Assembly: GCA_963920575.1 (NCBI GenBank)
Contig: OY986965.1
Span: 6,961,134-7,025,133 of the forward strand
DNA from: Narthecium ossifragum
Lineage: Eukaryota; Streptophyta; Magnoliopsida; Dioscoreales; Nartheciaceae
DNA length: 64,000 nucleotides
Direction: 5' to 3'
Within the stretch, counting starts at the first letter, position 1, and every line of letters begins with the position of its first letter. The notes beneath the pieces are model-generated. The model ran no database searches. It was not told the origin of the DNA and saw only the letters and a list, made by a program, of their open reading frames with translations. The position numbers were made by a program, and so were the translations under genes. Shown here one piece after another: positions 22,461 through 32,731 of the stretch.

Positions 22461-23470
22461 TTAGCGGAATCCCATGCCCCTTGGCACGATTAGTTTTAAA
22501 AAATAACCAAAATATCTTTTCCTCCACTTAAATGAACTTAAAAGACATGCAAATGGGAAAAAATTGTAGCATAGTCCAACAGCTTGATGCAAATCGGAGA
22601 AAATTGTAATTTAAATGGTCTACATGATGCTCATAGGTAGAAGATAAATGGTAGACGAAGTCATGAACGCATTCAGAGCATGGCTGATGACATGAAATAT
22701 ACTCATTCACCATATAAACACAAAATTACAAATAACACAGCAAAACGGAGGAGGGGAAGAGAACAAGCTATCATAGATATCATGAGATGGATCCTGTAAC
22801 ATCCAAACATATGAATTAGATCAAGCGACGTGGGTTTTCGTTAAAACGATAACTGGATCAATAAATCCCATAATTGGATCGATACATGGTTCATTTGTGC
22901 AAAATTTAAATGCAACAAATAAAATCACATGCCATTAATTAAACTTTGTTCATCATTGGTAGAAGAGATCCGGTATCACCCAATTAGCCATCGGCCAGTG
23001 ATAACTTTCATTGTCGTTGCACTTGAAGGTGCAGCAGACTCTCTCTTCCCCCTTACCGTCCTCACCTTGAACCATAACGGCATAACTGTATCAAACTCTC
23101 CGTCTCAGTCTGTGTAGACACGCGCTCCCGGCAAGCCGTGTTCCCTCGCCGGTAATGAGATCGTCACATCCTCTCCCAAAAATAGCACCCGCCTTCCTCA
23201 ATGCTACTCGACATCACCACACTGTTTGCTCTGGAGGAGAAGAGAGGCTCTGATGTCCCCTTCTGAAACCACCATAACATGGATTAAGCGTATAACCGCA
23301 GGAGGATGGCTGGAAGCGGAGTGGTGGGATCAATTCGTTACCCGAGACATCGTCTCTTATAACTATCCACGTCTCTCTCTATCGAACAACTCCTGGGGTT
23401 AATCCTTATCATCAGGTTAAACTCTCCACGCCGTTGGATATAAAAAACCAAGGTTAACCTCTAACCATTG

Positions 23471-23473
<3 letters not shown>
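22461..23473 (-). mobile_element. Non-autonomous Helitron, about 1 kb
   Basis: Minus-strand 3' end GGGATTCCGCTAA at 22461 followed by T, preceded by a short hairpin GTGCC-AAGG-GGCAT. The 5' region resembles the 5' region of the copies at 25347 and 25548 (ATATAG, then ATGGTTA and GTTAACC), but the terminal TC has been lost into an AT microsatellite. The interior 22930-23420 is of moderate GC with no recognised gene. Confidence 0.55.
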
Positions 23474-23506
<33 letters not shown>

Positions 23507-23507
<1 letters not shown>

Positions 23508-25347
23508 TAGTTTGCCCCCTACCACTGGTAGGGTAACCATTCACTCTCCCCACCCCCTTCCCCCTGGTGGGACGTGGAAAGTGTCGCGGCTTAATGCGCC
23601 CGATCAAAATTACAAATTTATAATCAAACTCTTAACTAACTACCTTTTGGGGATAGCTAGCGGTGAGTCCGAGTCGAATCCACAGGGAATGCGTATGGAA
23701 ACAATTAAACTACCAAGCTCAATCTAAGTGTTCCTACAAGGATAATAAAAGAAATGGTTTTTGGGTTTTATGATAAGAAAACTAAGAAAGCAAGTAAATG
23801 ATCCAATGGATAGAAAGAGGTCCTAGGGAATCCCAATCCGGATTAGGCTCAATCATAGCTTTCTAATGGATCAAGATGTGCAATCCTATCGAGACACTAC
23901 AATATCGACTACCTTGTGACTAACAAAGGTCGTCACTAACGAATAACCGGATAAGGACTATCCGTCGCAAAAGGTGTATGCTAGAATGTCGACGATCGAG
24001 GGATTAGCTACGATCATCACTAACGAGAAGTCGGGTTAGGATCATCTCGTCGCAAGGAATTGGGTTATATAGAATATGGTAATGGATCGAGGTGGTTCTA
24101 GCATCTCGAATCCAAAACACTATAAAAGATAGGATAGATGCTAGGTTAGATGTGGATTGGAGTAGTTCTAGCACAACCAAGTCCCTAACCTAGAGCCAAG
24201 ACTCCCTTCAACACAAGTGGTCATGGTTCTAGCACAACCTACTCATTGGGGAATATCAACAAACACCTATTGGGCACAAGGTTCTAGCTTATGCAAACTA
24301 AAGAATTCATCCATCCAACATTAGAATCCAACTACAAAGATGATAAATGAAGTATATATCCATACAATCTTGTCTCAATAGGGTTTACAACATCTAAAAA
24401 TCCAAAGAAAACTATAAAGAAAACCTAAAACATCATGGTATTCCACTAGGTAAATAGATTAGCTACTCATCTTCGATGGAGAAGCCATGGAGAAGAGATG
24501 GATCCTCTTCTTCATCAATCTCCTCCCTCTTGGATGAGAGCTCCCTTCCTTGCCCAAGGGGATTGCCCTTTTCCTTAGCCTCTTCTTCTCCAAAAGAATC
24601 CCCAATAAGAGCCCAAAGTTTGGTATTTATAGCCCTCAAGCTTCTCCCCTTCGGATTACATCTGAGCCCTTCATTTTGCTTAACTGGCAATTAAAGATCG
24701 ATCTTCTAGGGGTGAAGATCGATCTTTTTATCCCGTAAAACTGACTGCGCCCGCAGAAGATCGATCTTCTATAGGGAGAAGATCGATCTTTTGAATTATT
24801 GCTCTCTGCTACAGTACAAGGATCGATCTGTTATACACAGAAGATCGATCTTCTTTTCTGCATATTATCTCTTTTGTCATTCAGCACTGCGCATTGGTAC
24901 GAAAAATGCCATAACTTCATCTAGAAAATTCAGAATCATGAACCGTAAAATTTTCCAGAAACTAGACTTCCAGAGCTTTCCAATCATATATGACACATTA
25001 TCTGGTTTTTTCTGAGAAGGTACAATTTAATCTTTGAAGTTGACCCATGTACCTAAATGTGCTTGAATAGGCTCGTTTACGCTCCAAAGTTGATCTAACT
25101 TCTGTTGAGGGTTCTTGTACCTGAAATACCATGAAGATTATTAGAAAAGCCTTACTCGAAGACTAATAAAGGTAAATTAAGAGGTTAATTTGTGTACTTT
25201 TCACGTCTCATCACCCCCCCATTAACTTCCCACGTCTCTCACTAACTCCCCTTCACATAGGCTCCACCTAGGATAATCCATGCCATGTAGGACGCCACCT
25301 AGGACAACCAAAGGTTAACTTATAACCATCCTACTATATAAGAATGA
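23507..25347 (-). mobile_element. Non-autonomous Helitron (about 190 bp) split by a solo LTR
   Basis: Minus-strand 5' A|TCATTCTTATATAGTAGG at 25347. 3' hairpin CCCTACC-AGT-GGTAGGG (23517-23533), then CTAG at 23507 followed by T. Removing the LTR and one target duplication leaves about 187 bp, close to its neighbour at 25350-25548 (199 bp). Confidence 0.75.
23565..25213 (-). mobile_element. Solo LTR of element A family, antisense
   Basis: A 1649-bp LTR (minus strand TGATGAGACG ... GTCCCACCA), clearly homologous to the LTRs of element A. Flanked by CCCCC (23560-23564 and 25214-25218), though this lies in a C-rich stretch so the duplication is less informative. Minus-strand TATA at 24623-24632. 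Six GATCGATC boxes at 24696-24850, mostly as AGATCGATCT rather than the GGATCGATCC of element A. Confidence 0.85.
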
Positions 25348-25349
25348 TA

Positions 25350-25545
25350 CTAGTGTTGTCCCCTACCACTTGGTAGGGTAACTACCAACCCCACTCTAAT
25401 AACCACCCCATAACTTCCTTCCACTAAACCCCCTCAACTTAAAGATTATCATGCCACATAGGCGCCACATAAGCTCCACCTAGGACATTCTCCCGCCACG
25501 TAGGACAACAAAAGTTTCACTTATAACCATGCTGCTATATAAGGA

Positions 25546-25548
<3 letters not shown>
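25350..25548 (-). mobile_element. Non-autonomous Helitron (199 bp), tandem with its neighbour
   Basis: Minus-strand 5' A|TCATCCTTATATAGCAGC at 25548. 3' hairpin CCCTACCA-AG-TGGTAGGG (8-bp perfect stem, 25361-25378), then CTAG at 25350 followed by T. Only 2 bp separate its 3' end from the 5' end of the next copy. Confidence 0.82.
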
Positions 25549-25588
<40 letters not shown>

Positions 25589-25589
<1 letters not shown>

Positions 25590-25881
25590 TAGTGGATTCC
25601 CGTGCAAATTGCACGGTTTTACCGAGGAGAAAGCATGAGTCGTGGCTATGGTTATTTGTTGAACCTTATAATATAACTGATGGTTATACAGAGTTAGATT
25701 AGATTACTATTCTATTAGGATTTATATTAGTAACATAATCCCACCTTTAAATATAACACATGGGTTTTAGTTTCTTAATGTATATTATATTAATCTTATC
25801 AAACTTTACACTAATTTGTTATATATTAACCTTATAAGGGGGTCGGTTATGCATAACCGTTTTTGCTCCTTATAAGGTTGA
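25589..25881 (-). mobile_element. Non-autonomous Helitron (293 bp)
   Basis: Minus-strand 5' A|TCAACCTTATAAGGAGC at 25881. 3' hairpin CCGTGC-AATTT-GCACGG (25600-25616), then GGAATCCACTAG ending at 25589, followed by T. Canonical Helitron architecture without coding capacity. Confidence 0.85.
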
Positions 25882-25948
25882 TATATATATACACTATGTG
25901 GGCCCCACGTGCCACCTGGCATGGGTAAGCACCCACCCCCACTACCCC

Positions 25949-26185
25949 TCTATCTTTATATATGACTCAGATGTCACGTCATAAAACCATACTATATTTA
26001 TATATATATGGTGTGTTTTATCATATGGTTCTAAATGTATCTAATAAGTTATATTAAGTTGATGCAGATAGATCTGGTGATCGAGAATGAAGACACGTGG
26101 CAATAACGAGTTGTTGGGGGGTTAGTAGGGGGGGAGAGAGGGTGGTCCGGTTACATGCCATGTAACACGGGGGGGGGCCTACTAG
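25949..26185 (+). mobile_element. Possible plus-strand Helitron terminus
   Basis: Hairpin GTTACATG-C-CATGTAAC (26150-26166), then a G-run and CTAG at 26182-26185 followed by T. The 5' end near TCTTTATATATGACTC is only a guess. Confidence 0.45.
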
Positions 26186-26228
26186 TTACATCAATCATAT
26201 ATATATATATATATGATTGATGTAACTA
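26183..26228. repeat. 46-bp perfect palindrome
   Basis: TAGTTACATCAATCAT, then alternating AT, then ATGATTGATGTAACTA; centre at 26205/26206. Confidence 0.95.
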
Positions 26229-26296
26229 CACAAGCTTTGAACACACACACAATATATATATATATATATCGACTTTAGATCTAAAAATCCGATTTT

Positions 26297-26437
26297 TTAG
26301 ATATCCCTGTTAGGAACATCGGGGATTGCCCAGTTATTAAGAGCTTCTAATTCAGAAGAGAATTCTGCCAATTGGGCATTCTTTAATTTCTTAACCTTTT
26401 TAGAATTAATTTTCCTTAAGGCAGTGGATGTAGCCAT
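26297..26437 (-). pseudogene. Start of the first caulimovirid ORF (46 codons)
   Basis: Begins MATSTALRKINSKKVKKLK on the minus strand, after the leader that follows the primer-binding site, and stops at 26297-26299. Basic N-terminus, then an acidic stretch. Position suggests the first ORF of the viral genome, truncated here. Function unknown. Confidence 0.55.
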
Positions 26438-26772
26438 AAAACTAGTGGTATGCAGATATGGTCGATAAGAAAGATGTAATCAAAAGAAAATAAGTTTTAT
26501 ATTTTTCTATCTATTATAGTTCTCAGAACACAAATCAGTTAATGATTTAATTCAATCTCATTCCAGTTTCTGATCTTTAGATTTTGAAGTTTCTTCTGCT
26601 CGTCTGCCAACGATTTAAAGGACTTATCCTAACGCCTATCCATCTGCTAATGGTGCCAAACGCGGCTTGGGTGACGAACCACAGAATAGATTCAAAAGTA
26701 AAAATCAAAGACTAAAACCAGAGAAACACGACTATGATTAAACATTCAAGAACTATAAGAGAAAGAACATAT

Positions 26773-26818
26773 ATAAAACAAACTTTTTAAGACTACATAG
26801 TTTTATCGAACAAATCTA
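26773..26818. repeat. 46-bp direct repeat, copy 1 (viral leader)
   Basis: One mismatch to 30073-30118. The two copies flank a displaced coat-protein/protease fragment. Confidence 0.9.
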
Positions 26819-26872
26819 ACAGTTTTCTCTTGTCGTCTTCGTATTACTTCGGCAAGACGATAGGTATGATCT

Positions 26873-29288
26873 TGTCGCGCCCCGACCCGCGGAAGCCCAA
26901 CCGGGCCGGGCGACGCGAACCGAAAACTAACTAAATGCGGAAATAAAGGCGAGGGGTTCCCCCAATTTACTGATTTCACAATTCAATTCATAAGCACCCT
27001 GAATATTACAACAAATTTAAACCCCAATAGATATAATATAATAATCCAAAACCTCAAGGGGTTACAACAGTTTATACATCATACTCCCGTAGGAGGCTAA
27101 CTATAACAAAGAGATGTAGAAAGATAATCACCGAACCTCAGACCCCGCCAGACGCCGCCGCGCCACCAAACACCTGCCCGGTAGGGGCTACTGAAGAAGA
27201 GCTGGCGCCTGCGCCTGCAAAACGCAGCCCGGGTAGGAGTGAGCATAAAGCTCAGTAGGGTTCTACACTACGTCACACAGAAGGAAGGGGAACACAAAAG
27301 TGTCGCCCTCAAGTAAGACCTGGGTGTACACAGGGGTCCCATAACCCCACCGCGTGTCCCTGAGGCCCACGATCATGGTCTTCCAGCCGAGCTGGTCACA
27401 TGTCTGGTCGCACTCAGTAGCAGGAAACAACACTGCTGGCCCACAAGCTGGTACCGGCACTGCAGGCGGGAAACTGCACCGCTAAGTAGGCAACCCCTCT
27501 ACTCAAGGGTCAACACAGTGGAACACCGGCTACACCTCAGCATCCGACTTAAGGCCGACACGACCTCTATAATCACCAAGCAACATGTGTACCAGTCATC
27601 TAAGCCTATCATCAAGTTTGACTGGACATCACAATTCGAACCTGGACCAAGCTACCCAACCCCGGTCCTACGGCTAAATCCGAGCTTCCAGCCTCGGGAC
27701 GACGATCCACAAATCACCCACGCCCTAACCATGCAACTAATGCACAACAGAGAATGCATGCAATGAACATACACAGATAAGAGAAATAAGGCATGCAACA
27801 GTATGATCAGGCAACATACAAGTCTAACAGGATCGCTGCAGCGGTACTACCAACCGCTGCCAGCCGATCCGCAGCGGGTCCCGGCATTACGACGGTACTA
27901 CGACCGTCAACCGCGGACTCCTGCAACGGGAAGCAACCCCGAAAACTTTGATGAACAGTAAAAAAAAAATATTATTATAATCCGAGCTTATAATAACTTA
28001 TTCAAAAGATCAAAAAGTTCTCTACAAGCAGCCAGTTGACCCCGTCGATCGGACGTCCAAACGACGTCGGATTCAAGATCCAACTTGGATACCAGTAGAC
28101 TTATATGCATGGATCAACATATCCAAAATTCAGGATCATCCAACGGCTGGATTCACGGGAAACCATTACTCAAAACGGCTAATCAAAACTCCATAAAACT
28201 CCATCAGCCAGCCATAGAATCGATCCTGGGGTAGTAGGATCGATCCTATGCTCATACCGGTTTCAGCCCAGCTTCGTCGCATGTCACGAGAAAAATCACC
28301 AAAATTCGTAGGAAAATCGTAAAAATACAAACTAAGATTGCATGGAAAGATAACGAAGAGATCTACAACTCTTATGTTTAGCAAAAGCCAAGATCATACA
28401 CATACAAGCCGAAAAATCCGCCGCAAGCCGGCTGTTCTTCAAGAACAGCAGAAAACCGGAAATTTCGAGATTAATCATGCATAAAACCTACTCAAATCTC
28501 AACTGATTAACATGAAACTTAAATCAGTTATTCTAATAGATAAGATACATCCCACATCACAATTTCATCAAGATCTAACGGCTAGATCTAACTAAACCCA
28601 TTAATTAACTCATGTAGGTAGAACACCTACCTAGCAGCGCTTTCCTCGGCTGATTCCCCACGAGTTGAGCACCAACAAGGTTCCAAACCACTTCAGGGGT
28701 CTTCCTCTCGTCGCCACGGATCCAATGAGCTTTAGAACGCCCAAAACGGTGGCCGGAGGAGGGAAAACAGAGCATACCAGAACCGGGAAAAAGAGAGAAA
28801 GAAGGGAGAAGAAGAGAAGGAAGAAGAGGAAGAGAAGAGAAGGAGAAGGTAGGGGAAGGCCGGGGAAGGTGGGGGAAGGTCGGGGAAGGTGGGGGAGAAG
28901 ACCTCTCCTCTGACAAAGGAGAGCTACGGCCACGACGGCCGTCCTCGCAAACCCAACTGCCCTGACTTGCTGGAAGAGGAGGATCGATCCTTTGCTCAAA
29001 GAGGATCGATCTTCTTAACAGAAAGATCGATCTTCTTCTCAAGGAGATCGATCCCCTTTGCCAAGAAGGCAAAACTTGGGCTAAAACGCAAGCCCAAGCT
29101 CGGATCTTCCGATCCCGGGTCCACCTAGCCATTCTAATCAAACACTAACACAAACAAGGTCAGTGTGTGCATACGCGGGTGTGAAACAAACCGACAAGGC
29201 GCAATTTACCAAATTGCCCTTGTGGTCCACAACGAGCCACGGCCTGACCCAGGCGGTCGACCCAGGAATGGAGGGATAGGTCCTCACA
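26873..29288 (-). mobile_element. Tekay/Del-like solo LTR in the minus-strand viral block
   Basis: A 2416-bp LTR, minus strand TGTGAGGACC ... GGGGCGCGACA, with perfect target duplication GATCT (26868-26872, 29289-29293). It interrupts the protease-RT reading frame, which resumes in register on the other side by comparison with 36775-36830. It contains GATCGATC boxes at 28210-28250 and 28980-29055 and a GC-rich purine stretch (28780-28900). Confidence 0.92.
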
Positions 29289-29593
29289 GATCTACCTTTG
29301 GAGCTTCGACCCTTTGTTCTCCTTTAAGACAGATCTCAATTAATTGCGATTTTAATTCAGAAGATATATTTTCTTCTGTAAGTAATTTTGCTAAAATGCT
29401 CTTATCAAGAGACAACATGTTAATGGATAACCCATTCATTTCAACAATGGCTTTCCAATAATCAGAATTCTCCTTAGTAGTACAATTATTAATTGTACAA
29501 GAGCATTCCTTTTCATCTTCTGTTGATTCAGAAGAATAATTTTCATTAGATTCTGAGTCAGTATTACTGATCATGACTTTAAATAAAGATTTT
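29284..29593 (-). pseudogene. N-terminal piece of caulimovirid protease-RT ORF (second copy)
   Basis: Minus-strand copy of the start of the ORF at 36510 (MISNTDSES...), differing at few positions. It continues beyond the solo LTR at 26819-26872 and ends there, before the protease active site. Confidence 0.85.
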
Positions 29594-29594
29594 T

Positions 29595-30072
29595 TTAACC
29601 CTTCATCTTCGATCTCGTTGATCTTTTTTTTTTGGTATAACAACGATTGGTATAATGACCAATTTTTCCACATTTAAAGCATTTAGCTTTAGATTTGTCA
29701 ACTTTAGGCTTCTTTTGAGTATTACTCTTCTGAGAATCATATTTCTTTTTTCTTCTTTTGTAGAAAGATTTATCTTCTTTCTTTTCCTTCTTAAGTTTAT
29801 TTTGCTTAATAGGTTCATCAAAAGCAAATTGTTGACAAAATTCTCCCAATTATTTTTTCTCAATAAGTCTATGAGACTTCAATTGGTTTTTAAGCTTAAG
29901 ATCATTACACAGGCTTAATCCTTCATGGATAGATGCATTTATTAATGCCCCGTAAGTGTAAGAATTATAAGAGATGGTACCACTATCAGGTTCTCTTAAA
30001 TAATTTCTAACTCGTTCAGCAAAGAGATTAGGTAAACCGTCTATAAATTTAGACTTCCAATGAGTACTATTG
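29595..30072 (-). pseudogene. Coat-protein C-terminal part with zinc knuckle
   Basis: Nucleocapsid-like C-terminus with a CX2CX4HX4C knuckle (CFKCGKIGHYTNRC) in a lysine-rich context, the nucleic-acid-binding signature of caulimovirid coat proteins. The upstream part matches the coat-protein fragment at 32390-32730. A stop interrupts the frame near 29850. This copy keeps the knuckle that the plus-strand copy lacks. Confidence 0.85.
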
Positions 30073-30118
30073 ATAAAACAAACTTTTTAAGACTACATAG
30101 TTCTATCGAACAAATCTA
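30073..30118. repeat. 46-bp direct repeat, copy 2 (next to the primer-binding site)
   Basis: Lies about 20 bp downstream, in the viral sense, of the primer-binding site at 30141-30156. Confidence 0.9.
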
Positions 30119-30140
30119 CACAACTCCACTACTCACACAT

Positions 30141-30156
30141 CCTGGCTCTGATACCA
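30141..30156 (-). other. Caulimovirid primer-binding site (tRNA-Met)
   Basis: Minus strand TGGTATCAGAGCCAGG. The first 12 bases complement the 3' end of initiator tRNA-Met, the conserved start of minus-strand DNA synthesis in Caulimoviridae. Confidence 0.85.
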
Positions 30157-30460
30157 GAAAGGCGAAAGAAAGGAGGTATTGATTAGAAATCAATATCTAG
30201 AGGAGACTGGCGCTCGATTCAACCGATCTGTTTGACGAGATTGGAAGGTAGAACTGAACGTTTCAACGTTCCAGCCTTTAGATATTACTTCTAAAAAATA
30301 TCTCTAAACAAAATACAGAATTTAAAGGACTTACTCAAGAGAGATGTAGCATAAACTGAAAGCTTTAATTCCACTGGCAAGGGTTACAATGGTAGTAGGA
30401 AGGTTACAAGAGAAGAGAAGGGGTGAAAACCAGTGTGTCGAATTCAGAGGAGTTCTTCCC

Positions 30461-30470
30461 CTTATATAGA
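30461..30470 (-). promoter_or_regulatory. TATA box of the pregenomic RNA promoter
   Basis: Minus strand TCTATATAAGGGGAAG, between the end of the late ORF (30707) and the primer-binding site, about 305 bp upstream of the latter. This is where a 35S-type promoter is expected. Confidence 0.75.
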
Positions 30471-30706
30471 TCTCGGGGATGCCTTAGAGGCAAAGGATTC
30501 TATCTGGCATCGAACAATAATTGTGAGGGTACAATAATTGAGAGGGAATATATTCCCTTACCAACATGTCGGCCAGTGGATTACCACTTTTCTTTGTCTG
30601 CCATGTGCAAGTGGGCCAGCCACTACGTGTGCTGGATAAGGTGCAGTCGGTTGAGTGGCCTTTATTCCCTGCTTATGGCCTGTAAAGGAGATTTATTCTG
30701 CCTCCT

Positions 30707-32016
30707 TTAGCTAGTGGATGCTCCACTAGTAGTTGGTGCGTCTTTTGATGGCCTTTTTCCTTGTGCTTTTCCTGCCACCAACTGATCCCATAAGGCTTCT
30801 TGCTCATCCCTATCATAAGGGTCTTGAGCATCTTGCATGGGATCATCAGATCCAATGGATATTTTATCTGATCCAGAGAACATATTATTGAATTGATTTT
30901 TCATATAATCATAGCAATGTTGAGCAATTTGCTCATCAGTGGCTTTAGGAAATCTTCTTTCAAAGGCTCTTTTTACTCAAGCCATGTGATTGTCCATGGG
31001 GACTTCACGAACCACATTCTGGTTAAGGGCATGCTCATTCATGCTTATGATCTCTAATAATTCAGAGACTTTAGTAGTTACATCTAGACCTTTCCACCAT
31101 TTAAGTCATCAGTTCCGGTGATACAGAACCATTTCCAGATCCATGGGATTTCAACTTCAGCAAAGAAGTACAGAGGGCACATTCCCTCTAAAATATCGTC
31201 ATCTTTCTTTGTATGGAGAACAGGATGGTTAGAGACACATTTCTCATATAGAGCAGCAATTGGTTCTGGCAAAATATCCAGTTCGGCACCATATTTGTGC
31301 CACCAGTCGTAGATCCAGGCTGGAATTCCCTTTTGAAGGATCTCAGGACATTGCTTAATAAACCATGTATGTTTCAAATTTTCGTTCTCGCATAAGAATG
31401 AAAGATAAAAGGCATCTTTATAATCCCAGTAGTTGAAACTATAAGTTTCTTTCTCAATTTTGAAGGGAAATGGCTTATGAGTGCTAAAGCCCCAATCCTT
31501 GGGAGTCATCACATTTTTGATTGTGCACTTGCTATAAGCAGGTGGCTTTCGATCATCAGAATTTTTATAAAAGTGCTCAAAATGAACGTCTCTCTGTGAT
31601 AACAGAGCCTCCATCCATTTTCTCGGTTTATATACCGAAGTAGGATATTGACAATTATCAAGATATTTCTGTCTCAATTTTTCTGGATTATCAAAGTAAC
31701 ACATGTCTTTTGGTTCAATATGAACCATCAGCTCGTGAGCTGGTTTTGTGATCAATAAAGGATCATTATCCTTGACCACTTCTGCAAAGGATTCCTTTGT
31801 TTCTGAGGTATTACCTTGAGAAGTATATTTACTTGGCATATCTTGTGTAGCTGTATTACGAACAATATTTGGATAGGAAGTATTACTTCCTCTGCGAATC
31901 GTTCTCCAACTATTACCAGATGCAGATGACTGTGAGGTGGTGGGGTAAATAGGAGGAGTATTTCCCCTGTTACCCATTCCTCTCCCACCTCTCCCCCCCC
32001 CAATGAGGGGGAGCAT
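30707..32016 (-). pseudogene. Late caulimovirid ORF of unknown function
   Basis: Minus-strand frame 32016-31084 (310 codons) plus, after a frameshift near 31084 and one in-frame stop near 30975, a tail to 30707. The N-terminus is Gly/Arg-rich and Ser/Thr-rich (MLPLIGGGRGGRGMGNRG). The middle is Trp/Tyr-rich (KPRKWMEALLSQRDVHFEHF; WIYDWWHKYG; FFAEVEIPWIWKWF) and the tail is acidic. It precedes the promoter, so in the circular genome it is the last ORF. No enzyme motif is visible. A transactivator or virion-associated role is possible but not shown. Confidence 0.6.
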
Positions 32017-32032
32017 TCCTTCGCATGAGTAC

Positions 32033-32731
32033 CCTGCAAAAATTCACGGGTTAAGAAATCAGGGAGAAATCAATTTGCTTCTAAATTTCCTGAACTATGT
32101 TAACATTGCTGCTTATTTGACCTGCGGTTTTACCGGTAGTCTTAAGAGATGTTGGGATAATTATCTCACACCTGATCAGCGGACAGAAATCCTTTCTGCC
32201 GTAAAAATTGAAAATAATAGTCAACAACATACTGATGCTGTTTGCACTTTAATTTTGACTATTGTTGAACATTTTACTGGCAATTTAACAAATCAGGGGG
32301 AGAAGACCAGGACTCTGCTTCAAAATTTAAGATGTCCTACTCTTACCCATTTTCGTTGGTACAAAGATACCTTTCTCAATAGAGTTATGCAACTCAATGA
32401 TGCTAATAGTACTCATTGGAAGTCTAAATTTATAGACGGTTTACCTAATCTCTTTGCTGAACGAGTTAGATGTTATTTAAGAGAACCTGATAGTGGTACC
32501 ATCTCTTATAATTCTTACACTTACGGGGCATTAATAAATGCATGTATCCATGAAGGATTAAGCCTGTGTAAAATGATCTTAAGCTTAAAAACCAATTGAA
32601 GTCTCATAGACTTACTGAGAAAAAACAATTGGGAGAATTTTGTCAACAATTTGCTTTTGATGAACCTATTAAGCAAAATAAGCTTAAGAAGGAAAAGAAA
32701 GAAGATAAATCTTTCTACAAAAGAAGAAAAA
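32033..32731 (+). pseudogene. Coat-protein central region, displaced upstream of the movement protein
   Basis: Helical gag/coat-like frame to 32599, then a frameshift and continuation to about 32731 (EFCQQFAFDEPI, then Lys/Glu-rich). It ends at an A-run before the zinc knuckle and fuses to the movement-protein start at 32732. In the related minus-strand block the same sequence instead runs through the knuckle into the protease-RT ORF. So it is out of its genomic order here. Confidence 0.75.

Noticed and set aside
28605..29141. 178-codon minus-strand ORF
   Set aside because: Lies in the GC-rich part of a solo LTR and has no domain. Similar ORFs at 34497-35192 and 40202-40765 are explained the same way.
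29655..29918. Plus-strand 87-codon hydrophobic ORF
   Set aside because: Antisense of the lysine-rich coat-protein tail, which gives Phe/Leu runs.
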